This document shows positions 33,160 through 43,803 of a stretch of 64,000 nt of DNA, in pieces. This DNA is from JBHJGP01 sp050331695 (GTDB taxonomy: Bacteria; Pseudomonadota; Alphaproteobacteria; Geminicoccales; Geminicoccaceae). Each line of letters opens with the position of its first letter. Within the stretch, counting starts at the first letter, position 1. Location: assembly GCA_050331695.1 (NCBI GenBank), contig JBHJGP010000016.1:124001-188000 (forward strand), given 5' to 3'. The position numbers were made by a program, and so were the translations under genes. The notes under the pieces were generated by a model. It saw nothing but the letters and a program-made list of their open reading frames with translations. It did no database searches and was not told where the DNA came from.

Positions 33160-34254
33160 ATGGCTGCCTACATCGTCAGACGTCTTCTCCTCGTGATCCC
33201 GACCCTGCTCGGGATCATGATCATCAATTTCATCGTCATCCAGGCGGCGCCGGGCGGTCCGATCGAGCAACTGATCGCCCAGGTCCAGGGGCAGGCGGTC
33301 TCGGCGACGGCTAATCTGTCCGGCGAAAGCGGCGAGACCGAAACCCGGGATCTGGGGGCGGGGAATGATTCCGGCTACCGCGGCGCCCAGGGCCTGCCTG
33401 CGGACTTCATCGAGGACCTTGAGCGGATGTACGGCTTCGACAAGCCGGCCCATGTCCGCTTTTTCGAGATGATGTGGAACTACCTACGCTTCGATTTCGG
33501 CGAAAGTTTCTTCCGCGACGAGAGCGTCATCGGTCTGATCCTGGAAAAGATGCCGGTCTCGATCTCGCTGGGTCTTTGGACAACGCTCATCACCTATCTG
33601 AATTCGATACCGCTCGGCGTCCGGAAGGCGGTGAATGACGGCAAGCCGTTCGATGTCTGGACCAGCGGCGTGGGTATCGTCGGCAATGCCATTCCGGGCT
33701 TCTTGTTCGCGATCCTTCTGATCGTTCTGTTTGCCGGCGGCAGCTATTTTGATCTGTTTCCCCTGCGCGGTCTGGTCTCCAGCGATTTCTCGGAGCTTAC
33801 CTGGTACGGCAAGATCGCAGATTATTTCTGGCACCTGGCCCTGCCCTTGACCGCGCTCGTCATCGGCAGCTTCGCCGGGCTCACCATGCTGACTAAGAAC
33901 AGTTTTCTGGAGGAGATCAACAAGCAGTATGTGCTGACGGCCCGAAGCAAGGGCCTGGACGAGCGAAGCGTGCTTTACGGTCACGTGTTCCGCAATGCCA
34001 TGCTGATCATCATCGCCGGTTTCCCTGCCGCCTTCATCGGTATTCTGTTCACCGGCTCGCTCTTGGTCGAAATCATCTTCTCGCTGGACGGGCTGGGGCT
34101 CCTCGGTTTCGAGGCGGCAATCAACCGCGACTATCCCTTGATGTTCGGCACGCTCTACATGTTCACGCTCTTGGGCCTGATCCTGAAGATCGTGTCGGAT
34201 CTCACTTACGTCCTCGTCGATCCTCGGATCGACTTCGAATCGAGGGAGGTCTGA
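33160..34254 (+). CDS. yejB: YejB-type ABC transporter permease
   Basis: A 364-residue inner-membrane permease with six helices. It starts MAAYIVRRLLLVIPTLLGIM, the standard first helix of the DppB/OppB class. The long periplasmic insert at residues 45-85 is the YejB-type feature. The EAA-type cytoplasmic loop is in LTARSKGLDERSVLYGHVFRNA, seen as ARSKGLDERSVLYGHVFRNA, which contacts the ATPase. It lies 20 bases after yejA, and its stop overlaps the next ATG by one base (TGATG), indicating translational coupling to yejE. Confidence 0.92.
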   Translation: MAAYIVRRLLLVIPTLLGIMIINFIVIQAAPGGPIEQLIAQVQGQAVSATANLSGESGETETRDLGAGNDSGYRGAQGLPADFIEDLERMYGFDKPAHVRFFEMMWNYLRFDFGESFFRDESVIGLILEKMPVSISLGLWTTLITYLNSIPLGVRKAVNDGKPFDVWTSGVGIVGNAIPGFLFAILLIVLFAGGSYFDLFPLRGLVSSDFSELTWYGKIADYFWHLALPLTALVIGSFAGLTMLTKNSFLEEINKQYVLTARSKGLDERSVLYGHVFRNAMLIIIAGFPAAFIGILFTGSLLVEIIFSLDGLGLLGFEAAINRDYPLMFGTLYMFTLLGLILKIVSDLTYVLVDPRIDFESREV

Positions 34255-35345
34255 TGGCGACCGAAACCCTCGATGTCCGCCGTCCCCGGTTCGGCGGCCA
34301 GCGCCTGTTCGGCATTCCGCTTCGCCTGTCGACGATCAATCAGCGGCGCTTCGCCAACTTCAAGGCCAATCGCCGGGGCTATATCTCGCTTCATATCTTT
34401 GCGCTTTTGTTTTTCCTGAGCCTGTTCGCCGAGTTTCTGGCGAACGATAAGCCGTTCCTCGTCAGCTATGACGGCGGCCTCTACTTCCCGATATTTAAGA
34501 GCTACCCAGAAACGACGTTCGGCGGCGATTTCCCGACCGAAGCGGATTACAGCGATCCGTTCGTCATGGAACTCATCGAGGAGAAAGGCTGGGCCGTCTG
34601 GCCGCCGATCCCCTACAGCTATCAAACGATCATCTACGATCTGCCTAGCCCGGCGCCGTCTCCGCCCGATGCTCAGAACTGGCTGGGGACGGACGATCAA
34701 GCGCGAGACGTGCTGGCCCGGGTGATCTACGGGTTCAGGATCTCGGTACTTTTCGGCCTCGTGCTCACCGTGATCAGCTCCGTGATCGGTATCGCCGCCG
34801 GCGCGGTCCAGGGCTACTTCGGCGGCTGGACCGACCTTTTGTTTCAGCGCTTTATGGAAGTCTGGTCCGGGCTACCGATCCTTTATCTCCTGATCATCAT
34901 GGCGAGCATCATCACACCGGGCTTTTGGTCGCTCCTGACGCTGATGCTCCTGTTCAGCTGGATGGCTCTGGTCGACGTGGTCCGGGCCGAATTCCTGAAA
35001 GCCCGGAACTACGATTTCGTTCGAGCGGCCAGGGCACTGGGCGTCGGCAATGCCACCATCATGGTCCGTCACATCCTGCCGAACGCGATGGTCTCGACGC
35101 TCACCTTCATGCCCTTCATCCTCAACGGATCGATCACGACCCTGACCTCGCTCGATTTTTTGGGCTTCGGTCTGCCGCCGGGCTCGCCGTCCCTTGGTGA
35201 ACTCCTGCAGCAGGGTAAAAACAATCTGAACGCTCCCTGGCTCGGCATTTCCGGCTTCATCGTCATCGCGGTCATGCTCTCGCTTCTCATCTTCATCGGC
35301 GAAGCGGTCCGCGATGCCTTCGATCCCCGGAAAACCTTCAAATGA
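34254..35345 (+). CDS. yejE: YejE-type ABC transporter permease
   Basis: A 363-residue permease partner of YejB. The N-terminal LSTINQRRFANFKANRRGYIS and a first helix SLHIFALLFFLSLFAEFLAN are characteristic of YejE. A periplasmic loop with VSYDGGLYFPIF and ENWLGTDDQ-like sequence (QNWLGTDDQARDVLARVIYG) leads into the core. The EAA loop is VRAARALGVGNATIMVRHILP near residue 257. The C-terminus ends EAVRDAFDPRKTFK as usual for the family. It ends 10 bases before yejF. Confidence 0.92.
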   Translation: MATETLDVRRPRFGGQRLFGIPLRLSTINQRRFANFKANRRGYISLHIFALLFFLSLFAEFLANDKPFLVSYDGGLYFPIFKSYPETTFGGDFPTEADYSDPFVMELIEEKGWAVWPPIPYSYQTIIYDLPSPAPSPPDAQNWLGTDDQARDVLARVIYGFRISVLFGLVLTVISSVIGIAAGAVQGYFGGWTDLLFQRFMEVWSGLPILYLLIIMASIITPGFWSLLTLMLLFSWMALVDVVRAEFLKARNYDFVRAARALGVGNATIMVRHILPNAMVSTLTFMPFILNGSITTLTSLDFLGFGLPPGSPSLGELLQQGKNNLNAPWLGISGFIVIAVMLSLLIFIGEAVRDAFDPRKTFK

Positions 35346-35355
35346 GCCGGTGCCG

Positions 35356-36978
<1,623 letters not shown>

Positions 36979-37056
36979 CTGGTTCGGCCCTGACCTGAGA
37001 CTGACGTCCGCGCCGTTGGTTCACCGAAGCGCGATGCTGCAACACGCCGATCGTCA

Positions 37057-38994
37057 TCAGGACCGGTTGTCCTGCGGTTCTCTCGGTCCCGGTTCCGGCA
37101 GCGGTTCTTCGCTTCGATCGAAAATGTCGACCGCCTTCAGCCGTTCGGCAACCTCGTGGGACGCTTCGCGGGTGAAGTGCCCGTAGTCGAAATGGTAGGG
37201 GACGCCGCCAGGCGTCAGCGTTGGGCACCGTCCGTTCGGGCACAGGAGATCGAACAAGGAGACGTAGCGGACATTCGCCCCCCAATCGGTGGCAGCCATC
37301 CGATCATCCAGGGCTCGGACTTGGACATTGATAAAACGTTCGCTCTCGGCGTTTTTGTCGCCGTGCAGGATACCCCGCGCCAGCACCTTGGGGAACGAAT
37401 CCAGATATTCGATCGTCGGACCGAGAATGACGATCTGGTCGATATGCTCGCGGAGCCGGGAGACGGTTTCCTGGAGCTTGGGAATGTCACTCCATCCCCA
37501 GCGGGCGGAGAGCACGACGCCGTCGAGCCGGGCGTCGGCAACATGGTCGTTGAGGATCAAATCGACGAGGTCCTCACACCAGACGGCGCCCTCGGCATCG
37601 ACGGTCGGCCGGCAGCCGGACGCGCCGGCGAGCTGGAGTGCTACATCGGGAGACACGCGCCTCAGCGAGTTCATCAGGTGTCCGGCGTGGCTGTCACCGA
37701 AAAGAAGCCAGCGAGGTTTGTCCGCCGGGGCCGGCAGGCAGATCTCGGGTGAAAAGGCTTCGAACCGTCCGGGCGTGTCCGCGTGGATCATGCATTGTTC
37801 CGGGCCCACGATCTCGACCCAGTCGACGGTGCCGGGATAGTCGGCATAGGCGGCAAGCCGCAGCACCTCATCCGGATAGGCGCGCCAGTTCCTCGAGAAC
37901 TCAGTGATCACCAATCCCAGGACCGCGGCGAGGGCAATGCCACCAAGCCCGCTGCCACAAACCCATTTGGCGGGACGATCGCGCATGGCAGGCGTCCGGA
38001 ACGGCGTCTCGATCAGCCAATAGCTCAGCGCGCCTGCAGCCAAAGAAAGCGCTATGACGGTCGCGGTTTCGACGGCCCCCTCGATGGGCCCAGAACGGAT
38101 CCGCCAAAACACCATGATCGGCCAATGCCAAAGGTAAACGGAGTAGGAAATCCTGCCGATGGCGACGAAAGGCAGGGACGACAACAGCCTGCCGACCCAG
38201 GTGCCGGCACCGAAGGCGATCAGAAGCGTCGCGCCGATCACCGGATAGAGCGCGTTGGGGCCCGGAAACTCAGAGCGTCCGCCCAGCTCGAAAATACCAT
38301 AGACCACGAGGGCTGCGCCGAGCGCGGCGCCCATCTCACTCGTTTTCGGGCCGACAAAGCTGCGTCCGCCCATCGCCGCGAGGATGGCGCCGAGCCCGAA
38401 CTCCCAGGCGCGGGTGGGCAGAAGATAAAAATTGGCCGCGTCGTAACGCCCGACGGCCCAGGCACTGACGATGAACGATAGGAGCGAAATCAGGATCAGG
38501 ACGGCCGCGTGGCGCCCTTGGAACCACCGGCTCACCAGCAGGAGCGTGAGCGGCAAAAAGATGTAAAACTGCTCTTCGACCGACAACGTCCAGGTGTGGA
38601 GCAGGGGATCGCCGGCCAGGTCCGTTTCGAAGTAATCGGTGGTCTGCCAGAAATAGATGTTGGATGCGAACAAAGATGCCGCGGCCATGGTCCAGCCGGT
38701 GTCGCGCGCGCCCTGTGGCAGCATCAGCACATAGGCTGCGACGGCGACCCCGAGAATCATGGCGAAATAGGCGGGAAGGATTCTAAGAGCGCGTCGCTTG
38801 TAGAAATCGGCGAGCGAGAAGGTGGCGGCCTTCAGCTCTTCCAGGATCAGGGACGTGATCAGAAAGCCCGAGATCACGAAGAAAATGTCGACGCCGGTGA
38901 AGCCGCCGCTGAACAGTTCAACATCGGCATGAAAGGCGACGACCGGCAAAATCGCGACGGCGCGCAGGCCGTCAATATGGGGGCGATACTTCAC
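37057..38994 (-). CDS. O-acyltransferase (acyltransferase 3 family) with C-terminal SGNH domain
   Basis: A 645-residue OafA-type protein that probably acetylates O-antigen or another surface glycan. Residues 1-340 form the acyltransferase 3 membrane domain of about ten helices, starting YRPHIDGLRAVAILPVVAFH with the catalytic Arg/His region, then GGFTGVDIFFVISGFLI and LHTWTLSVEEQFYIFLPL. The SGNH domain from about residue 395 has the block I motif WLLFGDSHAGHL and the final Asp-His in FDYGHFTREASHEVAERL. Start is GTG 38994. The acceptor glycan cannot be told; kdsB nearby concerns LPS but is not in an operon with it. Confidence 0.9.
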   Translation of the reverse strand: MKYRPHIDGLRAVAILPVVAFHADVELFSGGFTGVDIFFVISGFLITSLILEELKAATFSLADFYKRRALRILPAYFAMILGVAVAAYVLMLPQGARDTGWTMAAASLFASNIYFWQTTDYFETDLAGDPLLHTWTLSVEEQFYIFLPLTLLLVSRWFQGRHAAVLILISLLSFIVSAWAVGRYDAANFYLLPTRAWEFGLGAILAAMGGRSFVGPKTSEMGAALGAALVVYGIFELGGRSEFPGPNALYPVIGATLLIAFGAGTWVGRLLSSLPFVAIGRISYSVYLWHWPIMVFWRIRSGPIEGAVETATVIALSLAAGALSYWLIETPFRTPAMRDRPAKWVCGSGLGGIALAAVLGLVITEFSRNWRAYPDEVLRLAAYADYPGTVDWVEIVGPEQCMIHADTPGRFEAFSPEICLPAPADKPRWLLFGDSHAGHLMNSLRRVSPDVALQLAGASGCRPTVDAEGAVWCEDLVDLILNDHVADARLDGVVLSARWGWSDIPKLQETVSRLREHIDQIVILGPTIEYLDSFPKVLARGILHGDKNAESERFINVQVRALDDRMAATDWGANVRYVSLFDLLCPNGRCPTLTPGGVPYHFDYGHFTREASHEVAERLKAVDIFDRSEEPLPEPGPREPQDNRS

Positions 38995-39174
38995 GTTTGC
39001 GGTACAACCAAACCAATCTTACAGCCGCCGGTCCGGACGGATCTTGGCGCCGCTAGCCTGGTCCGCCGAGGGCATGCCTCGATGACCCTCAAGTAGAACG
39101 AACGGCACGTGTGACGACCTGTCGGATACCGTCGCTCAATCAAACTGACGATAGCGGGCTGGAGAGGCTTCCGC

Positions 39175-40512
39175 TCAATTCGAGCGGACGATGGTGTCGG
39201 CACGCTCACGATAGGCCCGAGCCTCCGCCGGCCTATCCAGCTCGGTCATCACCAGGGCCATGGCGTCCAGGAGCGGGACCAGGTCGGGATGATCCTCGCC
39301 GAGGCGCGCCTCTTCCAGGGCCAGGGTCCGCTCCAATAGCGGCATGGCGTCCAGATAGCGGCCGCTTTGCGTGTAGACCGCGGCGAGATTGTTGAAGACG
39401 AGGCCGCGCTCGGCGCGATTATCCCCGATACGTTCCAGGAGTTCGGCGGCCCGGAGAAGATGCTTCTCGGCTTCCTGGTAGCGCAGACTGATCCGCTCCA
39501 ACTCGCCCAAATTGCTCAGGATCACGGCGAGCCTCGGATCGTCCGGTCCCCAGATCGTCTCCTGACGCTTCAGCGCCTCCAAATAGCGGGTCCTGGCATC
39601 ATCCAGACGGCCGACATCGTGATAGGCGACGGCAAGTGCATTCAATACCCAGGCTTGGTCCAGCGACGAAAGCTCCTGATCGGTGGCGGTCATCAGATCG
39701 ACCGCCTCCTCCAGGCGCTCGATGGCGATCTGGTGCTTGCCAAGCCGGCGCGCCACGTCGCCGCTCAGCGCCCGAACATAGGCCGGATCGAGAACCGGTT
39801 TCTCGGCATCCTGTTCGAGGATCTGAAGCGCTTCCTCGAGAAGCGGGTCGGCCTCTTCGGGACGTCCCTGATCGGCGACCAACGTCGCCAGGTTAGTGAG
39901 GCTCTCGACGACCACGCTATGGTCTTCGCCTAACGCCGTCTTGCGTACCTCCAGCGCTTGCCGGTGCAGCTCCTCCGCCTCGGCGACCTCGCCGAGCTCG
40001 GCCAGAAGGACCGCCAGATTGTTCTGGGTCTGGGCGACCTCGGGGTGGTTCGAGCCGAGCAGGGCCTTGCGGATGGCGAGCGCGCGGCGATGGAGCGGGA
40101 GGGCGTCGCGCAGCCGGCCATTCGCGCGCAACAGTTCGGCCAGATTGTTGAGCGCCTGAGCCGTCGCCGGGTGGTCAGAACCGTAGATCTGCTCACGCAA
40201 GCCCAGAGCGTCGCGCATCAGCCGGATGGCCTCCGCCAACTCGCCCTTCAAATAAAGCGCATGGGCCAGATTATTCGCGCTTGTCGCCCGCCTGGGGTCC
40301 CTGCTGGCGAAGCCGTCCGCGATCCGAAGCGCCTTGCGATAGGCGATCTCGGCGGCGTCGGCGTCGTTCGCCTCCATCGCCTCTATGCCGTCCCGGCTTG
40401 CTTCGATCCAGGAGCGCTCCGCCGGGCTGCCGGCTTCGTCCGCCGTCTCCTGCTGGGCCGCCGCTGGTTGGCTCAGCAGAAGACAGATGAAGACCAAAAG
40501 CCTTGCCGCCAA
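39175..40512 (-). CDS. Secreted tetratricopeptide repeat protein (kinesin light chain-type repeats)
   Basis: About 445 residues with a signal peptide, MAARLLVFICLLLSQPAAAQ, then seven to nine long TPRs of 42 residues. Clear repeat cores are NNLAHALYLKGELAEAIRL, NNLAELLRANGRLRDALPL, NNLAVLLAELGEVAEAEEL and NNLAAVYTQSGRYLDAMPL, with GSDHP/GSNHP/GEDHP between repeats as in kinesin-light-chain-type TPR_10/12. Such proteins are scaffolds; partners are unknown. The start is uncertain: the frame is open to 40698, but only the TTG at 40512 puts the signal peptide at the N-terminus. That start is 11 bases after the stop of the disrupted dehydratase gene, suggesting cotranscription. Confidence 0.78.
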   Translation of the reverse strand: MAARLLVFICLLLSQPAAAQQETADEAGSPAERSWIEASRDGIEAMEANDADAAEIAYRKALRIADGFASRDPRRATSANNLAHALYLKGELAEAIRLMRDALGLREQIYGSDHPATAQALNNLAELLRANGRLRDALPLHRRALAIRKALLGSNHPEVAQTQNNLAVLLAELGEVAEAEELHRQALEVRKTALGEDHSVVVESLTNLATLVADQGRPEEADPLLEEALQILEQDAEKPVLDPAYVRALSGDVARRLGKHQIAIERLEEAVDLMTATDQELSSLDQAWVLNALAVAYHDVGRLDDARTRYLEALKRQETIWGPDDPRLAVILSNLGELERISLRYQEAEKHLLRAAELLERIGDNRAERGLVFNNLAAVYTQSGRYLDAMPLLERTLALEEARLGEDHPDLVPLLDAMALVMTELDRPAEARAYRERADTIVRSN

Positions 40513-40522
40513 GAAGGTGCTC

Positions 40523-42319
40523 TCAGTGCGAATGCCGTGGCATGCCGCGCTGTTCGACGACGTCCAGATAGACCGTAGCCGGTTCCAGACAGGCGCCGGT
40601 TGAAAGTTGACCCACCATGCTCCTTTGGATCTCCTGCCAGGGCGTCTGGTGCACCAGCGGCGCCGGATCGTAGGTCTGTCTGCGACGATCAAGTTCACCC
40701 TCTTCCAACAGAACGTCGATTTTACGCCGCTTCAAATCGAAGCGCACGGTATCGCCCGTTTGAAGAAACGCGAGGCCACCGCCCACGGCGCTTTCTGGCG
40801 AGGCATTGAGCACGGACGGACTGCCGCTGGTGCCACTCTGGCGACCATCGCCGATGCAGGGCAGTGATTTGATGCCCTTTTTGATGAGATTGGCCGGCGG
40901 GCGCATGTTCACCACCTCGGCCGCGCCGGGATAGCCAACCGGCCCGCAGCCTCGGATGAACAAAAGGCAGGTCTCGTCGATGTTCAGTTCCGGATCGTCA
41001 ATTCTGTCGTGATAGTCCTCCGGTCCTTCAAACACGATCGCCCGGCCTTCGAACACGCCTTCGCTGCCCGGCGCCGACAGATAGCGTTTGCGGAAATCGT
41101 CGTCGATCACCGAGGTCTTCAAGACGGCCGCATCGAACAGGTTGCCGCTCATGACGACGAAGCCAGCCTCCGGCAGGATCGGCTCGTCATAGGTCCTGAT
41201 CGCCTAACGATCGACCCAGCCAAGCGGTTCCCGGTGATGCTCGCCCATGGTCTTTCCGGACACGGTCAGAGCGTTCTCGCGGATCCGGCCGGCACCGATC
41301 AACTCGTGGATCACCGCCGGCACGCCGCCGGCGCGGTGAAAATCCTCGCCCAGATATTTGCCGGCCGGCTGCATGTCGACCAGGAGCGGAATGTCGGCGC
41401 CGATCTCCTGCCAGTCGTCGAGCGTGTGCTCGACACCGACGTGCCGGGCAATCGCGATCAGATGCGGCGGGCAGTTGGAAGAGGCGCCTATCGCCGACGC
41501 TACGGCAACGGCGTTGGCGAAGGCGTCCTTGGTGAGGATCTGGCGGGGGCGCAAATCCTCATGAACCATGGCGACGATGCGCCGGCCCGTCTCGTAGGCC
41601 ATTTGCGCCCGCTCACGGTAGGGGGCCGGGATGGCGGCACAGCCCGGCAGTGACATGCCCAAGGCTTCGGCCAGCGCGTTCATCGAGCTCGCCGTCCCCA
41701 TGGTGTTGCAATGACCGGGGCTCGGCGTTGAACTCGCCACCAGATCCATCATGCCCGCATAGTCGATCTCGCCCTTGGCGAAGAGTTGGCGGGCATGCCA
41801 GACGATGGTGCCGGAGCCGGTCAGCTCGCCGCGGTGATAGCCGTTCAACATCGGCCCGCCGGAGCGCACGATCGCCGGCAAATTGACCGTCGAGGCTCCC
41901 ATCAGGCAGGCGGGCGTCGTCTTGTCGCAGCCGGTGGTAAGCACGACGCCGTCCAGCGGGTAGCCGTAGAGCACCTCGACCAGCGACAGGTAGGCGAGGT
42001 TGCGGTCGAGCGCCGCCGTCGGCCGCTTGCCAGTCTCTTGTATCGGATGGATCGGGAATTCGATTGGCACGCCGCCGGCATCCCGGATCCCGTCTTTGAC
42101 GCGAACGGCGAGATCCAGATGGTGACGATTGCAGGGCGCCAGGTCCGAACCGGTCTGGGCGATGCCGATGATCGGCCGGCCGGACTGCAGCTCCTCGCGG
42201 GTCAAGCCAAAGTTCAGATACCGCTCGACATAGATGGCGGTCATGTCCGCATGGCTCGGATCGTCAAACCATTCGCGGCTGCGCAAGCGACGACCGCCGC
42301 CATTGGTCGTGTCAGTCAT
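40523..42319 (-). pseudogene. xylD: D-xylonate dehydratase-like IlvD/Edd family enzyme, interrupted by an in-frame amber codon
   Basis: The frame from ATG 42319 (behind GGGGAGG) encodes a 598-codon dehydratase like Caulobacter XylD, which dehydrates D-xylonate. Iron-sulphur cysteines are seen in APCNRHHLD and TTGCDKTTPAC, and SPGHCNTMGTASSMNALAEAL and PAGKYLGEDFHRAGG are family blocks. A TAG at 41204-41206, codon 372, interrupts it between GWVDR and AIRTYDEPILPEAGF; both halves are in the same frame with nothing missing. Relatives have Glu at this point (SDREVI), so one GAG-to-TAG change explains it. The rest to LPSTGACLE-like and the final RHSH is intact. Recent inactivation or a sequence error are both possible. 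Confidence 0.85.
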
Positions 42320-42479
42320 GAGCCGAGCCTCCCCTTGAACCCAGAGGGATGATTAGCCCATCGCTCGGCCCGCTTGAAGGGCCCTGTCGCGAGCGCTGAT
42401 CCCAGCCGCCGGCTCGATCCGTGCAATGGAGTAGGGCCTGTGCTCTACTGGGCTGCCACCCGTTATTTGAAACTCGTCA

Positions 42480-43736
42480 ATGACCGCCGCTGCTCCGTCG
42501 CGCACGCGTCTCGCTTCTCTCCTGATCTCCGCCGGGATCTTGTTGGCCGCCAACGGCGCCGTGGTCACGCTGGTGGCGGTTCGAGCCGAGATCGAAGGCT
42601 TCTCCGGCAGCATGATCGGTCTCCTTGGCACCGCCTATTTCGTGGGTTTCTTCGTCGCCTGCGTGACGACTAACACCCTTATCCGCAGGGCCGGCCATAT
42701 CCGTGTATTCGCGGCCCTGGCCTCGCTCGCGGCGATCTGCTCGCTGGTGCTCATCTTGGTCGTGGAGCCCCTGGTCTGGCTGGCGGCAAGGGCGGTCATG
42801 GGCTTCGCGTTTGCCGCCACCGCGACGGTGGTCGAAAGCTGGCTCAACGAGACCGCGCGAAACGCCGATCGGGGCCGCATCTTGAGCTTCTACCGGGTCG
42901 TGGACCTTTCTGCGGTGACTCTCGGGCAATTTCTGATCCCTTGGATCGGTCCGGGCGGCTTCGCTGTGTTCGCGGTCGTCGCCATCTTGTTTTGCTGCGC
43001 GCTGATCCCGGTCTCTCTGTCCGATCATGTGAGCCCGCCGCCGCCGGCCAGCGCCAGGATGCGGCCCAAGGTGGTCTGGACCCTGTCGCCCGTGGCCTGC
43101 GCCAGCTGCGTGACCATCGGTCTCACCAACGGTGCGTTCCGAACCGTCGGTCCGATCTATGCCGGTGGCGTCGGGCTCAATGTCGATCAGATCGCCTTGT
43201 TCATGAGCGCCGCGATCATCGCCGGTGCCATGCTGCAATACCCGCTTGGCATGCTGTCCGATCGTTTCGACCGCCGATACGTTTTGATCGGCGCCACCCT
43301 TGGCGCGGCGGCGGCGAGCCTCTCGCTTGCCTTGTTGGGCCCTGGGCCGCTTTGGAGCGTCTATGCCGGCGGCTTTCTCTTCGGCGGCCTCGCTCTGCCG
43401 CTCTATTCGCTCTCTATCGCCCATGCCAACGACCACGCCGGTCCGGGCCAGTTCGTCGAAATCGCCGCCGGCATGACCTTGTTCTATGCGCTCGGCGCGT
43501 CGGTGGGGCCGCCGATCGCCGCCTTCATGATCGAGCGGTTCGGCCCGCCATCCTTTTTCTTCTATACCTCAGCACTTCATCTGAGCCTGGTGATCTTCAT
43601 CATCTACCGGATGAGCCGCCGGGCCGCGGCCGAGCGCCGAGACCGGTTCGTCGGCCTATTGCGGACCTCGCCGGCTATGGCGGGCCTCACCCGGGGCCGC
43701 TCATCGACAAATGCGCGTGAGGAAGAAGGCACTTAG
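42480..43736 (+). CDS. MFS transporter
   Basis: A 418-residue major facilitator with about twelve helices in two six-helix halves. The first half has GSMIGLLGTAYFVGFFVACV and RAGHIRVFAALASL, where the loop 2-3 motif is reduced; ESWLNETARNADRGRILSFY is a distinctive segment of the YcaD-like subgroup. The second half has YPLGMLSDRFDRRYVLIGAT, a good loop 8-9 motif. The substrate is unknown. It is divergent from the xylonate dehydratase gene and could be a sugar-acid or drug transporter. A hairpin with a minus-strand T-run lies just after its stop. Confidence 0.85.
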   Translation: MTAAAPSRTRLASLLISAGILLAANGAVVTLVAVRAEIEGFSGSMIGLLGTAYFVGFFVACVTTNTLIRRAGHIRVFAALASLAAICSLVLILVVEPLVWLAARAVMGFAFAATATVVESWLNETARNADRGRILSFYRVVDLSAVTLGQFLIPWIGPGGFAVFAVVAILFCCALIPVSLSDHVSPPPPASARMRPKVVWTLSPVACASCVTIGLTNGAFRTVGPIYAGGVGLNVDQIALFMSAAIIAGAMLQYPLGMLSDRFDRRYVLIGATLGAAAASLSLALLGPGPLWSVYAGGFLFGGLALPLYSLSIAHANDHAGPGQFVEIAAGMTLFYALGASVGPPIAAFMIERFGPPSFFFYTSALHLSLVIFIIYRMSRRAAAERRDRFVGLLRTSPAMAGLTRGRSSTNAREEEGT

Positions 43737-43740
43737 GGTG

Positions 43741-43770
43741 AAAAAGGGCGCGCCGGAGAACGACGCGCCC
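43741..43770 (-). terminator. Rho-independent terminator of the PhoX gene (partly bidirectional)
   Basis: GGGCGCG (43746-43752) and CGCGCCC (43764-43770) form a seven-base GC stem with an 11-base loop. On the minus strand the stem is followed directly by TTTTT, which makes a good terminator for the phosphatase gene. On the plus strand only CTGTTT follows, so it may also slow transcription from the MFS gene. Confidence 0.7.
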
Positions 43771-43803
43771 CTGTTTAAAGTCAGTTAACCGGCTGACGAA
43801 AGA

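Noticed and set aside
41204..41206. Pyrrolysine or other programmed recoding at the amber codon
   Set aside because: Pyrrolysine is not known in this dehydratase family or as a norm in alphaproteobacteria, and relatives have Glu at the place; a point mutation is simpler.
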